This document shows, in pieces, positions 15,965 through 24,516 of a stretch of DNA of 35,228 nt. The first letter of the stretch is position 1; every line of letters begins with the position of its first letter. The notes below the pieces were generated by a model. That model had not been told where the DNA came from. It ran no database searches and saw only the letters and a list, made by a program, of their open reading frames with translations. The position numbers and the translations under genes are program-made. Source of the stretch: Pseudomonadota bacterium (lineage in GTDB: Bacteria > Pseudomonadota > Alphaproteobacteria > Rhizobiales > Xanthobacteraceae); contig JAJYAH010000005.1 of the NCBI GenBank assembly GCA_021779635.1, positions 1 to 35,228 on the forward strand, written 5' to 3'.

Positions 15965-16270
15965 ATTCCTGATCTAAATACCTTTTTTCTGCCCTCCGGT
16001 TGAGCAAGATTATGTCCGGAGTCTGTCTTGCTTATATTTTAAGCTGACGTGACTAGATTTTGAGCGCGACCGAATGGCGCATGTTGGCCCGGATCCGGCA
16101 AAGGCCCAAAAGACCCGCGTTCATAAACCGTTAGGCAACGTGGCCGATCTGGCACGGCATTTGATTCTAAGGGGTCCGGCTGTGCCCGCGTAGTGAACTT
16201 CTCCGCGTGGTGAACCTCAGTCGAGAACGCCCGGTCGCGTCTGGACCAGGCCCAAGCGGGGACAAGACCC
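15965..16270. other. Intergenic region between amtB1 and glnK2
   Basis: No gene is seen in this roughly 300-bp gap. A weak hairpin (AGCAAGA / TCTTGCT around 16002-16031) followed by T-rich sequence may end the amtB1 transcript. The sigma-54-like promoter at 16150-16165 lies here. A partial dyad near 16063-16080 (GCGCGACC...TGGCGC), about 105 bp before the predicted transcript start, is a weak candidate for an NtrC site. Confidence 0.5.
16150..16165 (+). promoter_or_regulatory. Sigma-54 (RpoN)-type promoter for glnK2-amtB2
   Basis: TGGCACGGCATTTGAT matches the sigma-54 consensus TGGCACG-N4-TTGCW with exact GG-N10 spacing; the only key change is GA for GC at -12. The expected transcript start is near 16177, about 94 nt before the glnK2 start. 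NtrC-activated sigma-54 promoters for glnK-amtB are well known, so nitrogen-limited expression is likely. Confidence 0.7.
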
Positions 16271-16609
16271 ATGAAAATTGTTATGGCGATCATCAAGCCA
16301 TTCAAGCTCGAAGAAGTCCGTGACGCCCTGACCGCCATTGGCGTTCACGGTCTCACGGTGACGGAAGTCAAGGGATATGGCCGGCAGAAGGGCCATACGG
16401 AAATTTATCGCGGTGCTGAATATGCGGTGAGCTTCCTGCCCAAGATCAAGATCGAGGTCGCTGTCGCCTCGGACCAGGTCGACAAGACCATCGACGCCAT
16501 CACGTCAGCGGCAAAAACCGGACAGATCGGCGACGGCAAGATCTTCGTCATCAACCTCGACCATGCGGTTCGCATCCGCACGGGAGAGGCGGATGCCGCG
16601 GCCCTTTGA
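16271..16609 (+). CDS. glnK: P-II nitrogen regulatory protein GlnK (copy 2)
   Basis: 112 residues with the full P-II signature: Tyr51 in GHTEIYRGAEY and the B-loop [10 protein letters not shown]. It differs from copy 1 mainly by conservative changes (for example [16 protein letters not shown] against [16 protein letters not shown]), so the two arose by duplication of a glnK-amtB unit or diverged after an old transfer. It lies 37 bp before amtB2 and behind a sigma-54-like promoter, so it is the better candidate for the nitrogen-starvation-induced form. Confidence 0.95.
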   Translation: MKIVMAIIKPFKLEEVRDALTAIGVHGLTVTEVKGYGRQKGHTEIYRGAEYAVSFLPKIKIEVAVASDQVDKTIDAITSAAKTGQIGDGKIFVINLDHAVRIRTGEADAAAL

Positions 16610-16646
16610 TTTCGCGCTCACCCTTATCCAATCAGGAGTAAAACAA

Positions 16647-18152
16647 ATGACGTTTGAACGTCCAACCCGCGCGGGATTGGCAATCGCTGCACTCGGCCTG
16701 CTCTGTGTCGCGGGTTTTGCCGGTGTAGCGTTTGCCGAGGACGCCGCCCCCGCCGCTGCGGCCGCTCCGGCGCTGGTTCCCAACAAGGGCGACACCGCCT
16801 GGATGCTGGTATCCAGCGCGCTCGTTCTGATGATGTCGATTCCCGGCCTTGCTCTGTTCTATGGCGGTCTGGTTCGCACCAAGAACATGGCTTCCGTCCT
16901 CACCCAGGTATTTGCGATCGTTTCCATGGTCGGCGTGCTCTGGGCGTTCTACGGCTACTCCGAGGCTTTTACTGATGGCGGCAGCCTCACCCCCTACATC
17001 GGCGGGCTCTCCAAGGCCTTCATGCACGGTGTCGACGCCAATGCGACGGCGGCAACCTTCTCCAACGGCGTCGTGATCCCCGAACTCGCCTACTTCGTCT
17101 TCCAGATGACGTTCGCGATGATCACTCCGGCCTTGATCGTCGGCGCTTTCGCCGAGCGAATTAAGTTCTCGGCCTGTATGCTGTTCATTCTATTGTGGGT
17201 CACCTGCGTCTATTTCCCGATCGCGCATTGGGTTTGGTACGTGGCTGCTCCCGATGACGTCGCGGCCGCTGCCAAGGCGCTTGCCGCTGCGGCTGACGGT
17301 GCGGCGAAGACCGCCGCACAGGCCAAACTCGATGAAGTCACCGGCGCCGTCGGCTGGCTTGCGGGTGCGGGCGCCCTCGACTTCGCCGGCGGTACGGTCG
17401 TGCACATCAACGCCGGTATCGCCGGTCTGGTGGGTGCGCTCATCATCGGCAAGCGCGTCGGCTACGGCAAGGAGTTGATGCCTCCCCACTCGCTAACCAT
17501 GACCATGATCGGCGCTTCGCTGCTCTGGGTCGGCTGGTTCGGCTTCAACGCCGGATCGAACCTCGAAGCGAACGGCACCACGGCGCTGGCCTTCGTCAAC
17601 ACCATGTTGGCCACCGCGGCTGCGTCGATCTCCTGGTTGCTCTCCGAATGGATCGTCAAGGGCAAGCCTTCGCTCCTGGGCATCTGCTCCGGCGCGGTCG
17701 CAGGCCTCGTCGCGGTGACGCCGGCCTCCGGCTTTGCCGGGCCGATCGGCGCGCTGGTGCTGGGCCTTGTCGTCTCCCCGGTCTGCCTGTTCTTCGTCTC
17801 GACCGTGAAGAACGCACTCGGCTATGACGACGCGCTCGACGTCTTCGGCGTCCACTGCATCGGCGGAATCATCGGCGCGCTGGGCACCGGCATTCTCGTC
17901 AACCCGGCCCTGGGTGGCGTCGGCATCACCGACTACACCAACATCACCGGCAACAATGCCGGCACCTATGACTTCGCCACGCAGATGCTTGCCCAGGGCA
18001 AGGCTGTGCTGGCGACGCTGGTGTGGTCCGGTGGGATTTCGGCGATCCTCTACAAGATCGTCGACGTGATCATCGGTCTTCGTCCGACCGTGGAAGCGGA
18101 ACGCGAAGGCCTCGACATCACCGATCACGGCGAGCGCGCCTACAACATGTAA
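16647..18152 (+). CDS. amtB: Ammonium transporter AmtB (copy 2)
   Basis: 501 residues. A signal peptide (about 1-30, ending VAFAED) precedes about 11 membrane helices. The twin pore histidines are H253 (VVHINAG) and H403 (FGVHCIGG), again 150 residues apart. An Ala/Lys/Asp-rich insertion of about 37 residues (roughly 200-236) interrupts the loop before the first pore histidine and is absent from copy 1. I chose the ATG at 16647 because AGGAG lies eight bases before it; an in-frame start at 16563 would sit inside glnK2. An intrinsic terminator follows at 18233. Confidence 0.95.
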   Translation: MTFERPTRAGLAIAALGLLCVAGFAGVAFAEDAAPAAAAAPALVPNKGDTAWMLVSSALVLMMSIPGLALFYGGLVRTKNMASVLTQVFAIVSMVGVLWAFYGYSEAFTDGGSLTPYIGGLSKAFMHGVDANATAATFSNGVVIPELAYFVFQMTFAMITPALIVGAFAERIKFSACMLFILLWVTCVYFPIAHWVWYVAAPDDVAAAAKALAAAADGAAKTAAQAKLDEVTGAVGWLAGAGALDFAGGTVVHINAGIAGLVGALIIGKRVGYGKELMPPHSLTMTMIGASLLWVGWFGFNAGSNLEANGTTALAFVNTMLATAAASISWLLSEWIVKGKPSLLGICSGAVAGLVAVTPASGFAGPIGALVLGLVVSPVCLFFVSTVKNALGYDDALDVFGVHCIGGIIGALGTGILVNPALGGVGITDYTNITGNNAGTYDFATQMLAQGKAVLATLVWSGGISAILYKIVDVIIGLRPTVEAEREGLDITDHGERAYNM

Positions 18153-18232
18153 GTTCTCCCGGGGGCGCGGCCTTACCGGTCGCGCCCAGAACTACGGTTT
18201 GGGCACATACCCGGCAATGCCCCGACCGTTGA

Positions 18233-18267
18233 GGGGCTCCAGCGCAAGTTGGAGCCCCTTTCTTTTT
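18233..18267 (+). terminator. Rho-independent terminator after amtB2
   Basis: GGGGCTCCA and TGGAGCCCC form a perfect 9-bp stem around an 8-nt loop, followed by TTTCTTTTT. It lies 81 bp past the amtB2 stop. A second GC hairpin (GGGCGCG / CGCGCCC, 18163-18187) precedes it. Confidence 0.93.
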
Positions 18268-18306
18268 GCGGAATTGAGGGTCTGGATATGCGCCGCCGGC
18301 CGATGG

Positions 18307-18321
18307 TTAATCGTGTCTTAA
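18307..18321. promoter_or_regulatory. CtrA-type box TTAA-N7-TTAA
   Basis: TTAA-TCGTGTC-TTAA matches the full CtrA recognition pattern, and it is flanked so that GGTTAA/TTAACC is also an inverted repeat. It is 87 bp before the start of the aminotransferase gene that leads into ftsK. CtrA is the cell-cycle master regulator of alphaproteobacteria; binding here is predicted, not shown. Confidence 0.6.
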
Positions 18322-18407
18322 CCTCGCCGTATCTATGGTGATCTGATCCGTTTCCGGACCGGTTTCAACGTGCGATCGGCTGCCCCAACAGTGCTGGCGC
18401 TTCGAGT

Positions 18408-19622
18408 ATGGCAATGACCGCTTCATCCCGCGCGCCGCAGGCCGCCGGCAGCCCGCAAGGCGAACGTTCGCCCTTCGCGCGGCTGGCCGAATTGCTGGCA
18501 CCCTACGAACCGGGTAAGCCGTTGATTACGCTATCGTTGGGCGAACCACAGCATCCGCTGCCTGACTTCGTCGGGCCGGTACTGGCCAAGCACATCAGCG
18601 AATTCGGCCGTTATCCCATTGCCAAGGGCATCGAGCCGTTCCGGCGAGCCGCCGCGAACTGGCTTTCGAGCCGATTCGACCTGCCTCGGCCAATCGATCC
18701 CGAGAGTGAAATTCTGGTGCTCAACGGCAGCCGCGAAGGCTTGTTTTTTGCCGCGATCACGGCTGCGCGCTATGTCGGCGCGCGCCGGGGCGGACCTGCG
18801 ATCCTGCTGCCCAATCCGTTCTATCCCGCCTATGGCGCCGGGGCGCGCGCCGCCGACTGCGAGGCGGTCTATCTGCCGACCACGCTCGCCAACGGTTTCC
18901 TGCCCGACCTCGATGCGCTCGATGAGCCGACACTCGCACGCACGGTCGCGATCTACATCGCCTCGCCGGCCAATCCGCAAGGCGCGGTGGCTTCAAGGGA
19001 CTATTTCGGCCGCCTGAAAAAACTCGCCGACCGTTTCGGCTTCATGATTTTGAGCGACGAATGCTATTCGGAAATCTACACGCAGACGGCTCCCGGCAGC
19101 ATGCTGGAATCGGCCGGTCCCGATTTTACGAATGTCGTGGCGTTTCAGTCGCTGTCGAAGCGCTCGAACCTGCCTGGCCTGCGGGTCGGCTTCGCCGCCG
19201 GCGACAAGAAATTTCTCGGCATGTTTCACGAGTTGCGCAATGTCGCCGCTCCCCAGGTGCCGGTGCCGCTGCAGCATGTCGCGATCTCGGCTTACAGCGA
19301 TGAGGAGCATGTCGAGGAGAATCGCCGGCTCTACCGGCTCAAATTCGATCTTGCCGACCAGATTCTCGGCGATCGCTACGGCTATCGCCGGCCCGCCGGA
19401 GGCTTCTGTCTCTGGCTCGATGTGTCGGCCCATGGCGGCGATGAAGCGGCGACGGTGAAGCTCTACAGGGATGCCGGCGTGCGGGTGGTGCCGGGAAGTT
19501 ATCTGGCGCGGCAGCAACCCGACGGCAGCAATCCCGGCGCCGGCTACATCCGCCTGGCGCTGGTGCAGGACCGCGAAACAACGGCCGAGGCGTTGCGCCG
19601 GCTGGTCGAAATTCTGGATTGA
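18408..19622 (+). CDS. PLP-dependent aminotransferase (class I/II, DapC-like)
   Basis: 404 residues of the fold-type I aminotransferases. The PLP lysine is K251 in SLSKRSNLPGLRVGF. Other family marks are LNGSREGLFFA (about 104-114), the substrate segment PNPFYPAYGAGA, IASPANPQGAV (about 185-195) and DECYSEIY (about 218-225). The overall pattern resembles succinyl-diaminopimelate aminotransferase (DapC) of lysine/peptidoglycan synthesis, but dap genes are not adjacent, and substrate cannot be settled from sequence. The coding frame of ftsK is open back into this gene in another frame, but the genes are separate. The CtrA-type box lies upstream. Confidence 0.88.
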   Translation: MAMTASSRAPQAAGSPQGERSPFARLAELLAPYEPGKPLITLSLGEPQHPLPDFVGPVLAKHISEFGRYPIAKGIEPFRRAAANWLSSRFDLPRPIDPESEILVLNGSREGLFFAAITAARYVGARRGGPAILLPNPFYPAYGAGARAADCEAVYLPTTLANGFLPDLDALDEPTLARTVAIYIASPANPQGAVASRDYFGRLKKLADRFGFMILSDECYSEIYTQTAPGSMLESAGPDFTNVVAFQSLSKRSNLPGLRVGFAAGDKKFLGMFHELRNVAAPQVPVPLQHVAISAYSDEEHVEENRRLYRLKFDLADQILGDRYGYRRPAGGFCLWLDVSAHGGDEAATVKLYRDAGVRVVPGSYLARQQPDGSNPGAGYIRLALVQDRETTAEALRRLVEILD

Positions 19623-19740
19623 CGACGATGATTTCGGAATCGCAGCGCATCTTGGCCTTCGCCTCTCGCAACGAGGAAGTAAGCGCAGCTTCCTTGCCGC
19701 TCGCGTTTCGACCTACCCCAGACTCCAGTCGCAGGGCCCC

Positions 19741-22194
19741 ATGAGCATGCCAGCGATCGAACGTGTCATTCCCCTGGTTGGCCACTTGCCCGCGACGATG
19801 CGCGAGGCGTTGGCGCGGCGGTTGCGCGAACTTACCGGCCTCGGGTTGCTGTCTCTGTCCGGTGTCGCTGCGGCGGCGCTGATGACATGGTCGGTGCAGG
19901 ATCCGAGCCTCAGTCACGCCACATCGCGCGCGATCCGCAACGTCATCGGCTATCCCGGCGCGATTGGCGCCGATCTCCTGATGCAGATTCTCGGCCTTGG
20001 CGCGATCATGCTGATCCTGCCGGTGGCGATATGGGGTTGGCGCATGTTGACCCATCGCAGCTTTGACCGCGAAGCGCTGCGGCTTGCGTGCTGGATTCTC
20101 TGCACGGTGATATCGGCGGGCTTTGCGAGCTGCTGGCCCCATGGCGGAGCATGGCCACTGCCAACCGGGCTCGGCGGCGTGGTCGGCGACGCGCTGGTAC
20201 GCGCCCCCGCCATCGTGTTCGGGCCGCCCAATTTCGTTTACTGCCTCGTGCTCGGGATCATCCTCGGCGCCGGGATGGTCGCAACCTTGCTGATCGCCGG
20301 CGGCATGGGCTCACGCCCGCAAGAGGAATTGACCTCGATCGAGGATGACGACACGCCGTTCGTCGAGGAAGATGATGGCGCGTCGGTCTCGCTGGGATGG
20401 GCGTTTCATGCCGCGATGAGCGCCAAAGCTCGGCTGTGGCGGCTGCTTGCGCTGGCCTACCGCTCGCTGGTCGCCAGTGCGCCGACGACGCGCGCAGCCT
20501 CTTTCGAACGCCAGGAGCCAAATCTGGGCGGCCGTGCCGGACCGCCGCTGGCGCCGCATTCCGATGGCGATCTCGACGAAGAGATCGACGACGAGGAAGA
20601 GGAAGAAGAAGTCCCGGCGGCGCGCGCCCCGCGCAAGAAAGCCTCACCGCGTGCGCCAACGCGCAAATCATCCGACAAGTTCGATTTACCGCCGATTTCG
20701 GTGCTTACCTCGCCGAAGGCTTCGGATCGCCAGCCGCTCAGCAAATCCGAACTCGATACCAATTCGCGCGCGCTGGAAGGTGTGCTCGGCGATTTCGGCG
20801 TTCGCGGTGAAATCGTCAGGGCCCATCCCGGTCCAGTGGTGACGCTGTACGAACTCGAGCCCGCGCCCGGAATCAAATCGTCGCGCGTCATCGGCCTGGC
20901 GGACGATATCGCGCGCTCGATGAGCGCGCTCTCGGCCCGCGTCGCTGTCGTTCCCGGCCGCAACGCCATCGGCATCGAATTGCCGAACCCGCATCGCGAG
21001 AAGGTCTATTTGCGCGAATTGCTGGCGGTCAAGGATGGCAACGAATCGGTCGCGAAACTTCCGCTTTGTCTCGGCAAGAATATCGGCGGCGAATCCATCA
21101 TCGTCGATCTCGCGCGGATGCCGCATCTGCTGATCGCCGGCACCACCGGCTCCGGCAAATCGGTCGCCATCAACACCATGATCCTCAGCTTGGTTTACCG
21201 GCTGCGCCCGGATCAATGCCGCCTGATCATGGTCGATCCCAAGATGCTCGAACTTTCGGTCTATGACGGCATTCCGCATCTGCTGACCCCGGTCGTCACC
21301 GACCCGAAGAAGGCCGTTGTGGCGCTGAAATGGGCGGTGCGCGAGATGGAAGAGCGCTACAAGAAGATGTCCAAGCTCGGCGTGCGCAACATCGACGGCT
21401 ACAACGCGCGGCTGACGGAAGCTAAATCCAAGGGCGAGGAACTGACCCGTACGGTGCATACCGGCTTCGACAAGGAGACCGGCAAGGCGGTCTATGAGGA
21501 CGAGAAACTCGATCTGGAGCCGCTGCCCTATATCGTCATCATTGTCGACGAAATGGCGGACCTGATGATGGTCGCCGGCAAGGATATCGAAGGCGCGGTG
21601 CAACGCCTCGCGCAGATGGCGCGCGCCGCCGGTCTGCATGTGATTCTCGCGACCCAACGGCCATCGGTCGACGTCATTACCGGCACCATCAAGGCGAACT
21701 TCCCGACCCGCATCTCGTTTCAGGTCACCTCGAAGATCGACAGCCGCACCATCCTCGGCGAAATGGGCGCCGAACAACTGCTGGGCCAGGGCGACATGCT
21801 TTACATGGCCGGCGGCGGACGCATCAGCCGCGTCCACGGACCTTTCGTCTCCGACGAAGAGGTCGAGAAGGTGGTGCGCCATCTCAAATCCCAGGGTCAG
21901 CCCGAATACCTCGAAGCGGTCACGGCCGAAGAGCCGACCGACGAAGACGGCGCGGTGTTCGACTCGACCGGCATGGGCGGCGCGGGCGAGGGCGCCGACT
22001 TGTTTGCGCAGGCCGTGCAGATCGTCAAGCGCGACCGCAAGGCTTCCACCAGCTACATCCAGCGCCGGTTGCAGATCGGATATAACCGCGCCGCATCGTT
22101 GATGGAGCGGATGGAACTCGAGGGTATCGTCGGACAGGCCAATCACGCGGGCAAGCGCGAAATTCTGGTCGAAGAAGAAGAAAGTCGCTTTTGA
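19741..22194 (+). CDS. ftsK: DNA translocase FtsK
   Basis: 817 residues. The N-terminal part has about four membrane helices (within residues 30-200), then a low-complexity linker with an acidic run (about 275-300) and a basic Arg/Lys stretch. The motor follows: Walker A GTTGSGKS at 467-474 and Walker B IVIIVDEMADLMM with D603/E604. The C-terminal gamma domain (about 750-817, with YIQRRLQIGYNRAASLMERM) recognises KOPS sequences and activates XerCD. FtsK couples septation with clearing and resolving of the terminus. I set the start at 19741 because no earlier in-frame start fits the region after the aminotransferase stop. lolA and xth follow, a gene order common in alphaproteobacteria. Confidence 0.95.
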   Translation: MSMPAIERVIPLVGHLPATMREALARRLRELTGLGLLSLSGVAAAALMTWSVQDPSLSHATSRAIRNVIGYPGAIGADLLMQILGLGAIMLILPVAIWGWRMLTHRSFDREALRLACWILCTVISAGFASCWPHGGAWPLPTGLGGVVGDALVRAPAIVFGPPNFVYCLVLGIILGAGMVATLLIAGGMGSRPQEELTSIEDDDTPFVEEDDGASVSLGWAFHAAMSAKARLWRLLALAYRSLVASAPTTRAASFERQEPNLGGRAGPPLAPHSDGDLDEEIDDEEEEEEVPAARAPRKKASPRAPTRKSSDKFDLPPISVLTSPKASDRQPLSKSELDTNSRALEGVLGDFGVRGEIVRAHPGPVVTLYELEPAPGIKSSRVIGLADDIARSMSALSARVAVVPGRNAIGIELPNPHREKVYLRELLAVKDGNESVAKLPLCLGKNIGGESIIVDLARMPHLLIAGTTGSGKSVAINTMILSLVYRLRPDQCRLIMVDPKMLELSVYDGIPHLLTPVVTDPKKAVVALKWAVREMEERYKKMSKLGVRNIDGYNARLTEAKSKGEELTRTVHTGFDKETGKAVYEDEKLDLEPLPYIVIIVDEMADLMMVAGKDIEGAVQRLAQMARAAGLHVILATQRPSVDVITGTIKANFPTRISFQVTSKIDSRTILGEMGAEQLLGQGDMLYMAGGGRISRVHGPFVSDEEVEKVVRHLKSQGQPEYLEAVTAEEPTDEDGAVFDSTGMGGAGEGADLFAQAVQIVKRDRKASTSYIQRRLQIGYNRAASLMERMELEGIVGQANHAGKREILVEEEESRF

Positions 22195-22297
22195 GAAGCC
22201 TGATCGGACCGAGGGACCATCATATTTTCACGGAAAAACGATATCTGCTTTTGCCAAAAGCACGATAAAAGGGCCGCAAGCCAGGCAGGACGACGCG

Positions 22298-23152
22298 TTG
22301 ACCAGAGATCCGAAGTTTGGAATGGCAGAGCAAAGGGTGATCCGTGGCGTCCGTACCGGCGGGGCGGCATTGATCGCGGCATCGCTGATGTGCGTCATGA
22401 CGCCGTCCTCTGCGCAGACCACACAGACCGTTCCGCCCCCAACTACGCAAAAGCTTCCGGTACCGAAGCCTGCGCCAAAGGCTCGCGACAAGCAGATCAG
22501 CGCGTCGGACCCGCAGAAAGATTGGGCGGCGGCCAAGTCGCAACCGCCCAATCCGGTGATCCCCGATCCGCGCCGGAACGTTCCGGCCAATATTTTTGCC
22601 ACCTTCGATGCCAATCAAAAGGCGCAAGCCGCCAGGGTAAGTGCCTATCTGTCGTCGCTGCAGACGCTGGTCGGAAATTTCGTCCAGGTCGGACCTGACG
22701 GCAGCAAGGTCAAAGGCGATTTTTACATCCAGAAGCCGGGCAAGGTGCGTTTCGAATACGACGCGCCGTCTCCGCTCGCGATTATCTCCGACGGATCGTC
22801 GCTGGTGGTGCGCGACCGCAATCTTGCAACCCAGGACATCTATCCGTTGTCGCAGACGCCGATACGGTTTCTGCTGTCGGACCGCATTGATCTCATGAAG
22901 GACACCAACGTGGTGAACGTAACGGCTGACGACATGTACGTCAGCGTCACCATCGAGGAAAAGCAGTCGCTGATCGGCACCAGCCGCCTGATGCTGATGA
23001 TCGGCGCCAAGGATGGCCAGCTCAAGCAGTGGACGGTAACCGACCCACAAGGCTATGACACTACCGTCGCGATTTACAACCTGGATACCACCAGGAAGGT
23101 CAATCCTGACCTGTTCAAGCTCGACGACTTCTCAAGGTTTACGCCCGGTTAA
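22298..23152 (+). CDS. lolA: Outer-membrane lipoprotein carrier protein LolA
   Basis: 284 residues from a TTG at 22298 that has AGGA at seven bases; an ATG at 22322 (276 residues) is the alternative with a weaker site. A signal peptide ends near SSAQT. The following stretch (to about residue 105) is Pro/Lys/Gln-rich and looks disordered. The LolA fold comes after: VGNFVQVGPDGSKVKGDFYI, KPGKVRFEYDAPSPL and IISDGSSLVVRDRNLAT. LolA carries lipoproteins from LolCDE across the periplasm to the outer membrane. It lies between ftsK and xth. The proline-rich extension before the domain is longer than in E. coli LolA. Confidence 0.9.
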   Translation: MTRDPKFGMAEQRVIRGVRTGGAALIAASLMCVMTPSSAQTTQTVPPPTTQKLPVPKPAPKARDKQISASDPQKDWAAAKSQPPNPVIPDPRRNVPANIFATFDANQKAQAARVSAYLSSLQTLVGNFVQVGPDGSKVKGDFYIQKPGKVRFEYDAPSPLAIISDGSSLVVRDRNLATQDIYPLSQTPIRFLLSDRIDLMKDTNVVNVTADDMYVSVTIEEKQSLIGTSRLMLMIGAKDGQLKQWTVTDPQGYDTTVAIYNLDTTRKVNPDLFKLDDFSRFTPG

Positions 23153-23222
23153 AAATCATCCTTGATCGCGGGGCGGGGACGTGCGTCATCAGGCGCACGC
23201 ACTCTTGCCTTGCCCGGAATTC

Positions 23223-24038
23223 ATGCGCTTCTCCCTGACGACATGGAACATCAATTCGGTACGCCTGCGCATCGATCTCGTCGCCAAATTCCTCAAATCG
23301 GCGAGACCGGACGTGCTGTGCCTGCAGGAAACCAAATGCATCGATGACGCCTTTCCGTTGAAGCGTTTTCGGCGTCTCGGCTATGAGCACGTCGCACTGA
23401 ACGGGCAGAAAGGCTATCACGGCGTCGCCGTGGTCTCGAAACTGCCGTTCGAAACAACGAATATCCGCACCTTCTGCGACAAGATCGATTCGCGCCACAT
23501 CTCGGTGGCGTTCGGCGACAAGGCACAACTATCGAAGCCGCTGGTGCTGCATAATTTCTACGTTCCGGCCGGCGGCGATATTCCCGATCCGGTGCTCAAT
23601 CCGAAATTCGAGCACAAGCTCAGATTCCTCGATGAGATGAAGGCTTGCGAGCCGCTGCATCCGCGCGGCGATGACCGGCACATCCTGGTCGGCGATCTCA
23701 ATGTCGCGCCGCATGAGAACGACGTGTGGTCGCACCGGCAATTGCTGAAGGTCGTGTCGCATACGCCGATCGAATGCGAGAAGCTGCTGGCAGCGCAGGC
23801 TCACGGCGAATGGGTCGACGTGGCGCGGATGCGGATTCCGCTGTCGGAAAAGGTCTATACGTGGTGGAGCTACCGCGCTGCCGACTGGACGCAGGCCGAT
23901 CGCGGCCGCCGGCTCGATCACATCTGGGTGTCGCGCGCGCTGCAGGAGAGTGTCAGCGATTTCAGGATTACCAGGGACGCACGTGGCTGGGAGCGGCCGT
24001 CCGACCATGTTCCGGTGACAGTGACGCTGGATGTCTAA
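23223..24038 (+). CDS. xth: Exodeoxyribonuclease III / AP endonuclease (XthA family)
   Basis: 271 residues of the exonuclease/endonuclease/phosphatase superfamily. Catalytic motifs: TWNINSVR (about 7-14), LQETK with Glu36, GDLNVAP with Asp158, and SDHVPV with Asp261/His262. It cleaves at abasic sites and trims 3' ends in base-excision repair. I chose the ATG at 23223 over one at 23181, because the family starts at MRFSLTTWNINS. Its stop codon overlaps that of the convergent cyclic-nucleotide-binding gene by four bases. Confidence 0.94.
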   Translation: MRFSLTTWNINSVRLRIDLVAKFLKSARPDVLCLQETKCIDDAFPLKRFRRLGYEHVALNGQKGYHGVAVVSKLPFETTNIRTFCDKIDSRHISVAFGDKAQLSKPLVLHNFYVPAGGDIPDPVLNPKFEHKLRFLDEMKACEPLHPRGDDRHILVGDLNVAPHENDVWSHRQLLKVVSHTPIECEKLLAAQAHGEWVDVARMRIPLSEKVYTWWSYRAADWTQADRGRRLDHIWVSRALQESVSDFRITRDARGWERPSDHVPVTVTLDV

Positions 24039-24475
24039 ATACTAAGCTTCGCGCCTGCCATCAGGATTTCGCTGGCAATCTGGCTGGTTCGGTTTGCGAA
24101 TTCGTCGCGGAGCCGGCGCGCCGCGGCGGGATCGCTCTCCAGCACCCGCTGGAACAGGCTGCGCGCAACCCGGATCACCGAGGAATGCTCCAGCGCTCTG
24201 GCGGTGGAGGGCCGCGGCATCGCCACTACCAGCGCAAGCTCGCCTATCAATGCGCCGGGACCCGCGATGATCTCGACGCCGCCGTCCTCGATCCGGAACG
24301 CCCCGCGTTGAACGATATATCCGGCGTCGGCATCTTCGCCTGCATTGAACAGCACATCGCCCCGGGCGAAATCGCGCTGCTCGGAGCCGATCGCCAGCAT
24401 GCGCAGAGACGTCGTCCCCAACAGGCGCAGTGTCGGGACGCGCTCGAGCAGGGCAACATCATCCTCGATCGACAT
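24035..24475 (-). CDS. Cyclic-nucleotide-binding domain protein (Crp-type sensor only)
   Basis: 146 residues made mostly of one cNMP-binding domain. The phosphate-binding cassette reads GALIGELALVVAMPRPSTARA (about 74-94) with the key Glu79 and Arg88. There is no helix-turn-helix after it, so it is not a classic Crp/Fnr regulator; it may act on a partner protein. The ATG at 24475 is chosen over a TTG 18 bases earlier. It lies 41 bp downstream of the response-regulator gene on the same strand, probably one operon. Confidence 0.85.
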   Translation of the reverse strand: MSIEDDVALLERVPTLRLLGTTSLRMLAIGSEQRDFARGDVLFNAGEDADAGYIVQRGAFRIEDGGVEIIAGPGALIGELALVVAMPRPSTARALEHSSVIRVARSLFQRVLESDPAAARRLRDEFANRTSQIASEILMAGAKLSI

Positions 24476-24516
24476 GAAAACCAGCTGCGCCAATACGAAT
24501 CGCTACGCGAATCGTA

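Noticed and set aside
19471..19740. Fusion of the aminotransferase to FtsK
   Set aside because: The ftsK frame stays open upstream, but the aminotransferase uses a different frame and has its own stop at 19622; the FtsK family starts at 19741.
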